This document shows positions 1-7,932 of a stretch of 13,619 nt of DNA, piece by piece. Source of the DNA: Caryophanales bacterium UBA3668 (GTDB lineage Bacteria > Bacillota_I > Bacilli_A > RFN20 > CAG-826); assembly GCA_002373085.1 (NCBI GenBank), contig DFJP01000052.1, positions 1-13,619 on the forward strand. Direction: 5' to 3'. The position numbers and the translations under genes are program-made. Positions within the stretch are counted from its first letter, which is position 1; each line of letters starts with the position of its first letter. A model generated the notes under the pieces. The model had not been told where the DNA came from, did no database searches, and was given only the letters and a program-made list of their open reading frames with translations.

Positions 1-1157
1 TAAAATTCAAATTATATGAAATGCCTGAAGAAAAAGTTCTTTGTTCAGGTAACTGTGAAAAAATCGGATTAGACAAAGGTATTTTTACAATTAAATATGA
101 TGGAAAAAAGGAAGTTAGCGAACCTGTTTTCCCAAATCATAAAGTTGCGGCTCAAAAAGTCGTTGATGAACTCTTAGCAAAGAACATCATTTCTAGCTAC
201 GATGAAATCAAAGCAGCAGGACATAGAATCGTTCAAGGTGGCAAATATTTCGCTCACTCAGAAATGTTTAATGAAGATACTGAAGCGAAGATTGAATCAC
301 TCATTCCTCTTGCACCACTTCATAACGCTGCTCACTTAACATGCTTTAGAGCGTTTAAAGCTGTCTTACCAAATTGCCCAATGGTTGCAGTTTTTGATAC
401 AGCCTATCACCAAACAATGGAACCACAGGACTATGTCTTCCCAATTCCATATGAACTCACTGAAAAATATGACATTCGTCGTTATGGTGCTCATGGTACA
501 TCCCATAACTACTTAGCGATTGAAGGTGAAAAATATTTAAAAGACACTAAAGGCAAAAGAATCATTTCTTGTCACATCGGATCCGGTGCTTCTATCACCG
601 CTATTAAAGACGGCAAATGTGTTGCAACATCAATGGGCTTAACTCCTTTAGGAGGAATCATGATGGGTACACGTACAGGTGATATGGACCCAAGTGTTTT
701 CAATTATGTTGTTAAAGTCACTGGTAAATCCGCTGAAGAAGTCTATCAAATGTTCAACAAAGAAAGTGGATTCAAAGGTATGTCCACTGTTGGTCCAGAT
801 AGTAGAGATGTTTTAGCGGCAGTTAATGCTGGTAATGAACACGCTATTCTTACAAACAAACTCTTTATTAGAAGAATTGCCGACTTCATCGGACAATATT
901 TTGTCCGTTTAGGTGGAGCAGACTTAATTATCTTCTCTGCTGGTATTGGAGAAAATGAACCAAGAACCAGAAAAGAAGTTGTTGATCAAATTCACGATGC
1001 TTTAGGAGTGGAAATCGACGAAGAACTCAATAGCACAATCCATGGTAAAGAATGCTTAATTTCTACACCAAATAGTAAGATCAAAGTCGCAGTTATCCCA
1101 ACTGATGAAGAAGTGATGATTGCCCGTGATGCTTATAACATGACAGTAGGAAAATAA
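1..1157 (+). CDS. ackA: Acetate kinase, 5'-truncated by the window edge
   Basis: Acetate kinase interconverts acetate + ATP and acetyl phosphate + ADP in the cytoplasm. In fermentative Bacillota it mainly makes ATP from acetyl phosphate. The frame is open to the left edge: the codons before the first ATG (position 21) read KFKLYE, matching the conserved SSxKFQLYEM segment near the N-terminus of the family. The true start is therefore outside the window, and by comparison with the T. maritima enzyme about 13 residues are missing. Family signatures run in order: GHRIVQGG (substrate-binding Arg), FDTAYHQTM (catalytic Asp), YGAHGTSH (catalytic His), HIGSGASITAIKDG (phosphate-binding loop of the ASKHA fold), GTRTGDMDP (transition-state Arg) and FSAGIGEN. 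The usual His of GHRVVHGG is Gln here. The TAA stop shares its last A with the ATG of nrnA, so the two genes are cotranscribed and probably translationally coupled. The promoter is not visible. Confidence 0.97.
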   Translation, partial: KFKLYEMPEEKVLCSGNCEKIGLDKGIFTIKYDGKKEVSEPVFPNHKVAAQKVVDELLAKNIISSYDEIKAAGHRIVQGGKYFAHSEMFNEDTEAKIESLIPLAPLHNAAHLTCFRAFKAVLPNCPMVAVFDTAYHQTMEPQDYVFPIPYELTEKYDIRRYGAHGTSHNYLAIEGEKYLKDTKGKRIISCHIGSGASITAIKDGKCVATSMGLTPLGGIMMGTRTGDMDPSVFNYVVKVTGKSAEEVYQMFNKESGFKGMSTVGPDSRDVLAAVNAGNEHAILTNKLFIRRIADFIGQYFVRLGGADLIIFSAGIGENEPRTRKEVVDQIHDALGVEIDEELNSTIHGKECLISTPNSKIKVAVIPTDEEVMIARDAYNMTVGK

Positions 1158-2161
1158 TGATGAAAAAATTAGAAAAAGAAGTTTTAGAACTTGGTAAGAG
1201 ATTTAAAAAAGAAAACCAAGCTTTTGAAAAGCTAGTCCGTCAATATGATCGTATCGCAATCTTTAGACATATTATGCCTGATTATGATGCGTTAGGAACT
1301 CAACTTGGTTTATATCACTTTATCAAAGATAATTTCCCAAATAAGGAAGTTATTGTTGTCGGAGACAACCACGTCACATTTACTCCACGACTTTTCCAAG
1401 AAATGGATAAAGTAAATGATAGTTGGTTCGACACTCCATTCCTTGCCATTATTTGTGATGTCGGCGCTAAAAAAAGAATTGCCGATCCACGTTTTGAAAA
1501 AGGTGAAAAAATTGTCATCGTCGACCACCATCCAAAAGTGGAAGATTTAGCAACTTTTGATATTACTGACACTACTAAGTCTGCTGCTGCAGAGCTTATG
1601 GTTTCTCTCTTACTCAATTGGAAGGGAAAATATGTCTGGTCAAAAGAAAGTGCCACCAATTTTTATATTGGTATGGTTGGAGATAACGGAAGATTCCAAT
1701 ATAGTTCCACAAATGCACACACATTTAAGATCGCTTCTCACCTCATTGGATGTGGCATTAGCTTAAACGAAATTTATGGAGCAATGTATCTTAAAAACAT
1801 TGATGACTTAAAAGTCACAGCCTATATTCTTAACAATTTCAAAGTCTCTCCTAAAGGTGTTGCCTATTATGTCTTAGACGAAAAGATTCAACAAGAACTT
1901 CAAATCACCACTGAAAGAGGCAAGGAAAATGTTAACCTATTTTCTAACATTAAGGGAATCAACATTTGGTGTTCAATTACTCAAGACACAGATCCTAAAG
2001 AACCATGTTGGAGAATTTCCATTCGTTCACGCGAATATGTGATTAACGGAGTCGCCGCTCAATTTGGTGGAGGCGGACACGCTCAAGCAAGTGGAGCAAA
2101 AATCAATACCCTTGATGAACTTCCTGAATTCATTGCAGCGCTTGATGCATTAATCGATTAA
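1157..2161 (+). CDS. nrnA: DHH/DHHA1 phosphoesterase, NrnA-type nanoRNase / pAp phosphatase
   Basis: A 334-residue cytoplasmic phosphoesterase. Family members degrade 2-5 nt RNAs and, in Bacillus and Mycoplasma relatives, hydrolyse pAp to AMP. Visible metal-site motifs are H38 with D42 and D44 (RHIMPDYDALG), D101 (ICDVG), D123-H124-H125 (VDHHP) and D176 (GDNGRF). A C-terminal DHHA1 domain carries the substrate-binding GGGGHAQASG at 304-313. Length and motif order match NrnA (about 310-330 aa) rather than RecJ, which is longer and has an extra OB domain. Two adjacent ATGs (1157 and 1160) could start it. AGGAA at 1148-1152 serves either, and the first gives a TAATG overlap with ackA. It is followed at once by an intrinsic terminator, so it is last in its operon. 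Which of the two activities dominates cannot be read from sequence. Confidence 0.93.
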   Translation: MMKKLEKEVLELGKRFKKENQAFEKLVRQYDRIAIFRHIMPDYDALGTQLGLYHFIKDNFPNKEVIVVGDNHVTFTPRLFQEMDKVNDSWFDTPFLAIICDVGAKKRIADPRFEKGEKIVIVDHHPKVEDLATFDITDTTKSAAAELMVSLLLNWKGKYVWSKESATNFYIGMVGDNGRFQYSSTNAHTFKIASHLIGCGISLNEIYGAMYLKNIDDLKVTAYILNNFKVSPKGVAYYVLDEKIQQELQITTERGKENVNLFSNIKGINIWCSITQDTDPKEPCWRISIRSREYVINGVAAQFGGGGHAQASGAKINTLDELPEFIAALDALID

Positions 2162-2167
2162 TTAAAT

Positions 2168-2195
2168 AGGACCACTGAAAAGTGGTTCTTTTTTT
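2168..2195 (+). terminator. Intrinsic terminator of the ackA-nrnA operon
   Basis: A 9-bp stem (2168-2176 paired with 2181-2189, one G-U pair) is closed by a GAAA tetraloop and followed by seven T's at 2189-2195. It begins 6 nt after the nrnA stop. It is the strongest terminator in the window. The opposite strand has no T-run, so it acts on the plus strand only. Confidence 0.93.
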
Positions 2196-2275
2196 GTGCA
2201 CAATAACCACCATTATTGGATAGATTTATTTATAAAAGTTCCTAATAGAGTATTTTATTTACGTATGTTTTAGAT

Positions 2276-2281
2276 TATAAT
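2276..2281 (+). promoter_or_regulatory. Putative -10 box of the dnaE operon
   Basis: A perfect TATAAT lies at 2276-2281, six bases before the dnaE ATG at 2288. No convincing -35 box is found at 16-18 bp spacing (TTTTAT at 2253-2258 is poor), and there is no TGn extension. If the box is used, +1 falls at about 2288, the A of the start codon. The rest of the 2196-2275 spacer is AT-rich with a short inverted repeat (CAATAA/TTATTG, 2201-2218) and no other clear promoter. Confidence 0.55.
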
Positions 2282-2287
2282 TAATCT

Positions 2288-5200
2288 ATGTTTGCTCCTT
2301 TAAGAATTATCTCTGGATATTCTTTCCTTAAAAGCGGTTTAACAATTGATAAGATTGCTGCTTCCGTAACTAAGGAAGGCTTTTCTGGTGCAGGCCTTAG
2401 TGATGAAGGATTCCTTTATGGAGTGCCTAGTTTTGTTGAGGCTATGGAAAAAGCTAAAAAGGGATATCTTATTGGATTAGCAGTTAACTTTGATAACAAC
2501 TCCCTAGTTCTATATGCATCTAGTGAGGAAGGATATCGTAATTTGCTAAAGATTACCGCTTTAGTAAGTAAAGACGAATTCACAATTAATGTTCTAAAAG
2601 ATAATCATACTGGATTGATTGGAGTATTAGAGACTAATTACGGTAAATTCAAAGAAGAGTTTTCTTTAACTCCTAGTGTTGAATTTACTAAATATTTTGC
2701 GAAGTTATCTACTTCTGTAGATTGTTTCTATTTAGGTCTTGAAATCACAAACAAAGAGGAATTTAAACGCGCTCAAGAAATTAGAGAATTTTCTAATGAA
2801 CATGCTTATGAAACTTTAGCGTTCCCTAGAATTAGATATCAAAAGAAAAGTGATGCAATCATTCTTATGATTGTTAATGCGATTGACCAAGATGAAAAAA
2901 TTGAAGTTAAAGAAGAAAATGGGGAACAATATTTCCACGAGCTATCTTATTACACAAAGCTATACACAAAATCCGAACTCAATAAGACAGAAGAGTTAAT
3001 CAAGAAGTCAACATTTAACTTCCATCAAAAAAGAGGTGCAATTGTCCACTACCCTGTTAAAGATTCAGTGGAGACAATTAAAGCAAACGTCTATCAAGGA
3101 TTAAAAGACAAAAAAATCAATGATGATGCCCATATATCTAGAGCGAATTATGAATTAGAAGTTATAACTTCTATGGGGTATTCCGATTATTTCTTAATTG
3201 TCGCCGATTATGTTAAATACGCTAAAGAGAACGGGGTTTTAGTTGGTCCTGGTAGAGGAAGCGCTGCTGGTTCATTAGTCTCTTACGCTTTAGGGATTAC
3301 TGAAGTTGATCCTTTAGATTTTGATTTGCAATTTGAACGTTTCTTAAACAAGGCTCGTAAAAGCATGCCTGATATCGATATCGATTTCATGGATATCTCT
3401 AGAGACAAGGTTGTTAATTACATGAAAGAAAAATATGGCATTGACCATGTCGCCAATATCGCCACTTTCCAAACTATTCAAGCTAAACAAGCGCTAAGAG
3501 ATATTGGAAGAATTTACGATATTCCAACTCGTTACATTGATTTATTATCCAAATCCATCACTGACAAGATTTCTCTTAGAGAAGCATATAAGAAACTCCC
3601 TGCTTTTAAGAATCTTGTCGATTCTGATAAATATTTTTTAGATATCGTTTCTTTAGCGAGTAAGATTGAAGGATTACCACGTCAAGCTGGCCTTCACGCT
3701 GCTGGAATTATTTTAAATGACAAATCCATTGAAGAAGTTTTGCCAGTCACTGTTGATTTTGATGGTAACCTTGCTTCTCAATATGAAAAAGATTATCTCG
3801 AAGATCAAGGATTCTTAAAAATGGACTTCCTTTCTTTAAGAAACCTTACTGTTATTGATTACTGTTTGAACTTAATCAAAGAAACAACAGGAAAAGAATT
3901 ATCGTTCTATGATTTGCCATATCAAGCAAAAGAAAGCATGGATATCATTAGAAGCGGCCAAACTATTGGCGTCTTCCAACTTGAAAGTGCTGGTATGAAA
4001 AACGCAATTAAAATCATTCAACCGAAAGAGTTTTTAGATATCGTTACTTTGCTTGCTATTTTTAGACCTGGTCCAATGGACAATATCAAAGATTATCAAG
4101 CCCGTAAAGCAGGCAAAATAAGAGTTACTTATTTAAGTGAATCTCTTAAAGAGATTCTTGCTCCAACATATGGAGTTATCATCTACCAAGAGCAAATCAA
4201 TAAAATTGCTCAAGTGATGGCAGGATTTACTCCAGAAGACGCGGATTTATTTAGAAGAGCCATTTCTCATAAAGAGAAGAGTGTCCTTGAAAGTAGTAAA
4301 ACTAACTTTATTAAAGGCGCTATAAAAAACGGATATAAAGAAAATGACGCAAACAACATGTTTGATGATATCTTAAAGTTTGCTGACTATGGCTTTAATA
4401 AATCTCACGCTGTCGTATATGCAATTATCGCCAGTCGTATGGCATATTTAAAAGCCCATTATCCACTTGAATTTTATTGTTCAATTCTCACTATTTCTAG
4501 TGGTACAACTGACCATAAATTCTCTGATTATGTAGCAGAGATTAAATCAAGAAATTATGAGGTCTATCTTCCGAATGTCAATTTAAGTAATAAATATTTT
4601 GTTATCACAGATAAAGGCTTATTATTCCCACTTAATATGATTAAAGGCGTTAACGAATTAACTGTCTCAAAAATCATTGATAATAGAATTGAAAACGGGG
4701 AATTCAAAGATTTCTTTGATTTCGTTTCTCGTATATATTCTCTTGGAATAAGTGAAGTTGTTATTTCTAAGTTCATTGATTCAGGTGCTCTTGATACTTT
4801 TAACTCATCTCGAGCAACTTTAAGAAACACTCTCCACTATGCATATCAATTAGCGGAATTATCTTATGATAAAAACGGTCAAATCATTTTAGATGCTACT
4901 TTAGAAAACCAAAAGCAATATCTTAAAGATGTTGATATACCTCTAGATAATCTCAATCTTGAATACGAAGCACTTGGTATTATGCTTTCAGATAATCCAC
5001 TTAAATACAAAAAAGACTTGCTTGTCTCAAATAACTGTGTTCCTTTAATCGAGGCTAAAGATAAATATGGCAAGATTAATGTTGCCGGAATTATCTCTTC
5101 AATTAAGACAATAAAAGTTAGGAAGAATAACTCCACGATGGCGTTCATCAAAATATTTGATGAAACTGATGAAATGGAAGTTACTATCTTCCCTAAAACT

Positions 5201-5323
5201 TATGAAGCATCATTTAAGATTTTAAATAAAAACGCGATTGTCCTAATAAAGGGACGATATGAACATGACAAAGATCGCGAAAGCTTTGTCGCAGACGAAA
5301 TTAACTTATTAGAAAAGGAATAG
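2288..5323 (+). CDS. dnaE: DNA polymerase III alpha subunit, DnaE type
   Basis: Replicative C-family polymerase. In Bacillota with PolC, DnaE extends RNA primers, chiefly on the lagging strand, before handing over to PolC. At 1011 aa it is slightly shorter than B. subtilis DnaE (about 1115). Domain order: N-terminal PHP-like domain (1 to about 250), palm with GPGRGSAAGS (320-329) and the catalytic Asp pair D362/D364 in PDIDIDF, third Asp D513 in LKMDFLSLRNL, fingers with FNKSHAVVYAIIASRMAYL (from 703), then a C-terminal OB fold (about 928-1005). The PHP metal motifs are lost: HxH reads R6-I-I8, and the TDHG-like loop is SDEG (38-41). No proofreading exonuclease domain is inserted. The ATG is the correct N-terminus by alignment with LHVHSEYSLL-type starts, yet no Shine-Dalgarno precedes it. 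It heads the dnaE-polA-mutM-coaE operon, with polA 3 bp downstream. Confidence 0.97.
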   Translation: MFAPLRIISGYSFLKSGLTIDKIAASVTKEGFSGAGLSDEGFLYGVPSFVEAMEKAKKGYLIGLAVNFDNNSLVLYASSEEGYRNLLKITALVSKDEFTINVLKDNHTGLIGVLETNYGKFKEEFSLTPSVEFTKYFAKLSTSVDCFYLGLEITNKEEFKRAQEIREFSNEHAYETLAFPRIRYQKKSDAIILMIVNAIDQDEKIEVKEENGEQYFHELSYYTKLYTKSELNKTEELIKKSTFNFHQKRGAIVHYPVKDSVETIKANVYQGLKDKKINDDAHISRANYELEVITSMGYSDYFLIVADYVKYAKENGVLVGPGRGSAAGSLVSYALGITEVDPLDFDLQFERFLNKARKSMPDIDIDFMDISRDKVVNYMKEKYGIDHVANIATFQTIQAKQALRDIGRIYDIPTRYIDLLSKSITDKISLREAYKKLPAFKNLVDSDKYFLDIVSLASKIEGLPRQAGLHAAGIILNDKSIEEVLPVTVDFDGNLASQYEKDYLEDQGFLKMDFLSLRNLTVIDYCLNLIKETTGKELSFYDLPYQAKESMDIIRSGQTIGVFQLESAGMKNAIKIIQPKEFLDIVTLLAIFRPGPMDNIKDYQARKAGKIRVTYLSESLKEILAPTYGVIIYQEQINKIAQVMAGFTPEDADLFRRAISHKEKSVLESSKTNFIKGAIKNGYKENDANNMFDDILKFADYGFNKSHAVVYAIIASRMAYLKAHYPLEFYCSILTISSGTTDHKFSDYVAEIKSRNYEVYLPNVNLSNKYFVITDKGLLFPLNMIKGVNELTVSKIIDNRIENGEFKDFFDFVSRIYSLGISEVVISKFIDSGALDTFNSSRATLRNTLHYAYQLAELSYDKNGQIILDATLENQKQYLKDVDIPLDNLNLEYEALGIMLSDNPLKYKKDLLVSNNCVPLIEAKDKYGKINVAGIISSIKTIKVRKNNSTMAFIKIFDETDEMEVTIFPKTYEASFKILNKNAIVLIKGRYEHDKDRESFVADEINLLEKE

Positions 5324-5326
5324 ATT

Positions 5327-7930
5327 ATGGCTAAACTAACAATTATTGATGGAAACTCACTTCTCTTTAGAGCGTATTTTGCTACTGCTTATCCAGGAGT
5401 AGAAATAATGCGTTCACAAGATGGCACTCCAACAAATGCAATATTCGCCTTTTCTAATATGATAAATAAAATCATCGCTAACTTAAAAGAAAACGAAGGT
5501 ATCATTGTTGCCTTTGATGCTGCCAAGCACAACTTTAGACACGATGCTTTAGAAACATATAAAGCAAATAGAAAACCTGCTCCTGAAGATTTAGTAACCC
5601 AATTCCCAATCGCGAGAGATTTCTTAAAATCTTTTGGCATCTTCCAATTTGAAGAAGAAGGATTTGAAGGCGATGATATTGCAGGAACAATCGCTAAAAA
5701 GGCTGAAAAAGAAGGATACGAAGTTGAAATCTATACTTCTGATAGAGACTTCTTACAGTTAGTAAGCGAACACATCTCCGTCCAAATTATTAGAAAAGGA
5801 TTATCTGATGTCGTTAAAATGACTCCAGATGTTGTTAAAGAAACATATGGGTTTAGTCCAATTCAAATCATCGACTATAAAGGATTAAGAGGCGATTCTT
5901 CCGATAATCTTCCAGGTATTCCTGGAATCGGAGAAAAAACCGCAGTTAAACTCATTGAAGAATATGGTAGCTTTGATAACATTATTGCTCACTCTTCAGA
6001 AATTAAAGGCAAGGTTGGAGAAGCAATTACTCAAAACGCAGAAATTGGAAGAATTTCCCGTGATTTAGCGATTATCAAAACCGATGTTAAACTTCCATTT
6101 ACTATTGAAGACACAATATATCACGGATATTCATTCAAAGTGATTAATGAATTCTGTCAAAAATATGGATTAAAACAATTCTTAAGCAAGGTCTCTCCAA
6201 AATGGAAAATGCTTGGAGAAGAATCCGCGAACATTGAAGTTCAAAAAGTTAGTTCTTTCAAAGGAATTAATTTAGGGAATGAAATCGGAATTGCTTTAGA
6301 TTACGAAGATGAAGAAGATTATTTCAATTCCGAAGTATTTGGAATCTCTTTATCAAGCAAGTCAGAACACTACTACATCTCTATTGAAGATGCAAAAAAC
6401 GACAAAGAATTATTAGATATCTTATCTAATAAAGATATAAAGAAATACTGTTATGACTATAAGGCTATTAAAGTTGCTTTAGCAAAATACAATATCGCAA
6501 TTGAAGGCTTAGAATTTGATTTACTAATTGCTACTTATTTAATCGACACCACAATCAAGAGCAAAGTCGAACCAGTCTTAAATGTTTATGGCGTTGATAT
6601 CAGCTCTAAAAGCGATGAAGTTTCCTTGCTCACTAGTGATAACCCAGATCGAACCGCAAAGATCGCTTATTATTCTTTAACTCTATTTGGTAGAGCAAAA
6701 GCAGAACTAGTTAAATTTAACGCTTTAGATTTATATAATTCGCTAGAATTACCACTCGTTGATGTTTTAGCAAAAATGGAAATTGAAGGTTTCCCTTTGG
6801 ATTTAAAAGTTTTAGATTCTTTTGGTGATGAATGGAAAGTTATCTTAAAGAACTTAGAAGATGAAATCTATGATTTAGCGGGCGAAAAATTCAATATTTC
6901 ATCTCCAAAACAACTAGGAGAAGTTCTTTACGGTAAATTAGGACTCCCATCAAATAAAAAATTATCTACTTCCGCGGAAGTGTTAAATGAATTAAAGAAA
7001 TATCATCCAGTTATCGAAAAGATTATTGAATATCGTAAATACTCAAAGCTTATTTCTACATATGTAGAAGGATTAAAAGGACACGTCTATAAAGACGGTA
7101 AGATTCATGCGACTTTTAATCAAGCGTTAACTCAAACTGGAAGATTGTCTTCTTCTAATCCAAACTTACAAAATATATCCGTTAGAGATGAAGATGGAAA
7201 ACTAATAAGAAAAGCTTTCTATTATCCAGATGATAATTATGAAATTCTTTCTTTAGATTATTCTCAAATCGAATTAAGAATTTTAGCCCATTTATCTAAT
7301 TGTCCAAACCTTAAATCTATCTTTGAAGATCCAACAAGCGATATCCATTCCGCTACCGCGAAAAAGATTTTCCATTTAGAAGGAGAACCAACTCCACTTC
7401 AAAGAAGAAAAGCAAAAGCGGTTAATTTTGGAATTATATATGGCATTTCCGATTGGGGATTATCCGACCAATTAGAGTGTTCAATTAAAGAGAGTAAAGA
7501 AATCATCTCAAGTTTCTATGAAACTTTCCCTGAAGTTAACGACTTCTTTAAAAACATCGTTGATAACGCTTTAAAAGATGGCTATGTTTCTACGATGATG
7601 GGAAGAAGAAGATATTTAAGAGAACTTCATGATTCTAACTATCAAGTTAGAGAATTCGCTAAACGAGCAGCAATGAATGCCCCTATTCAAGGAAGCGCTG
7701 CTGATTTAATCAAAGTCGCAATGATTGAAGTTGATAAAGCTCTTAAAGAAGGTAAATTCAAAACCAAAATGGTTTTACAAATACACGATGAACTTATTTT
7801 CAAAGTTCCTTTAGAAGAAAAGGAGAAAGTCTACCAAGTTATCAAAGATAAGATGATTAATGCAATGAACTTATCAATTCCACTCCAAGTAGATGGAGGA
7901 TTTGGAAAATCTTGGTACGATTGTAAATAA
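5327..7930 (+). CDS. polA: DNA polymerase I (5' nuclease plus polymerase, proofreading site lost)
   Basis: Removes RNA primers and fills gaps during Okazaki-fragment maturation and excision repair. The 867-aa protein has three regions. The 5' nuclease (1 to about 290) keeps its acidic residues D8, D64, E114, D116, D117, D139, D141, D190 and D193, and an H3TH motif near GIPGIGEKTAVK. The 3'-5' exonuclease-like domain (about 300-470) lacks the DxE motif: the expected FDTETD segment reads IALDYEDEED, and the terminal YxxxD is also absent, so proofreading is inferred inactive as in B. stearothermophilus Pol I. The polymerase domain has motif A DYSQIELR (D644), motif B with R693, K697, F701 and Y705, and motif C QIHDEL (818-823, D821/E822). 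The Phe at the F762-equivalent position disfavours dideoxynucleotides. The start is supported by AAGGAA at 5315-5320, 6 nt upstream, inside the end of dnaE. Confidence 0.98.
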   Translation: MAKLTIIDGNSLLFRAYFATAYPGVEIMRSQDGTPTNAIFAFSNMINKIIANLKENEGIIVAFDAAKHNFRHDALETYKANRKPAPEDLVTQFPIARDFLKSFGIFQFEEEGFEGDDIAGTIAKKAEKEGYEVEIYTSDRDFLQLVSEHISVQIIRKGLSDVVKMTPDVVKETYGFSPIQIIDYKGLRGDSSDNLPGIPGIGEKTAVKLIEEYGSFDNIIAHSSEIKGKVGEAITQNAEIGRISRDLAIIKTDVKLPFTIEDTIYHGYSFKVINEFCQKYGLKQFLSKVSPKWKMLGEESANIEVQKVSSFKGINLGNEIGIALDYEDEEDYFNSEVFGISLSSKSEHYYISIEDAKNDKELLDILSNKDIKKYCYDYKAIKVALAKYNIAIEGLEFDLLIATYLIDTTIKSKVEPVLNVYGVDISSKSDEVSLLTSDNPDRTAKIAYYSLTLFGRAKAELVKFNALDLYNSLELPLVDVLAKMEIEGFPLDLKVLDSFGDEWKVILKNLEDEIYDLAGEKFNISSPKQLGEVLYGKLGLPSNKKLSTSAEVLNELKKYHPVIEKIIEYRKYSKLISTYVEGLKGHVYKDGKIHATFNQALTQTGRLSSSNPNLQNISVRDEDGKLIRKAFYYPDDNYEILSLDYSQIELRILAHLSNCPNLKSIFEDPTSDIHSATAKKIFHLEGEPTPLQRRKAKAVNFGIIYGISDWGLSDQLECSIKESKEIISSFYETFPEVNDFFKNIVDNALKDGYVSTMMGRRRYLRELHDSNYQVREFAKRAAMNAPIQGSAADLIKVAMIEVDKALKEGKFKTKMVLQIHDELIFKVPLEEKEKVYQVIKDKMINAMNLSIPLQVDGGFGKSWYDCK

Positions 7931-7932
7931 TT

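Noticed and set aside
1310..1659. Antisense reading frames inside nrnA (minus strand)
   Set aside because: They lie opposite conserved NrnA codons, have no ribosome sites and resemble no family. Similar shadows inside dnaE, polA, mutM-coaE, dnaI and dnaB were dismissed for the same reason.
2194..2218. TTGTGCACAA palindrome (one mismatch from a DnaA box) and CAATAA/TTATTG inverted repeat upstream of dnaE
   Set aside because: Both are short, the first merges with the terminator T-run, and neither is placed well relative to the dnaE -10 box. Chance is likely in AT-rich sequence.
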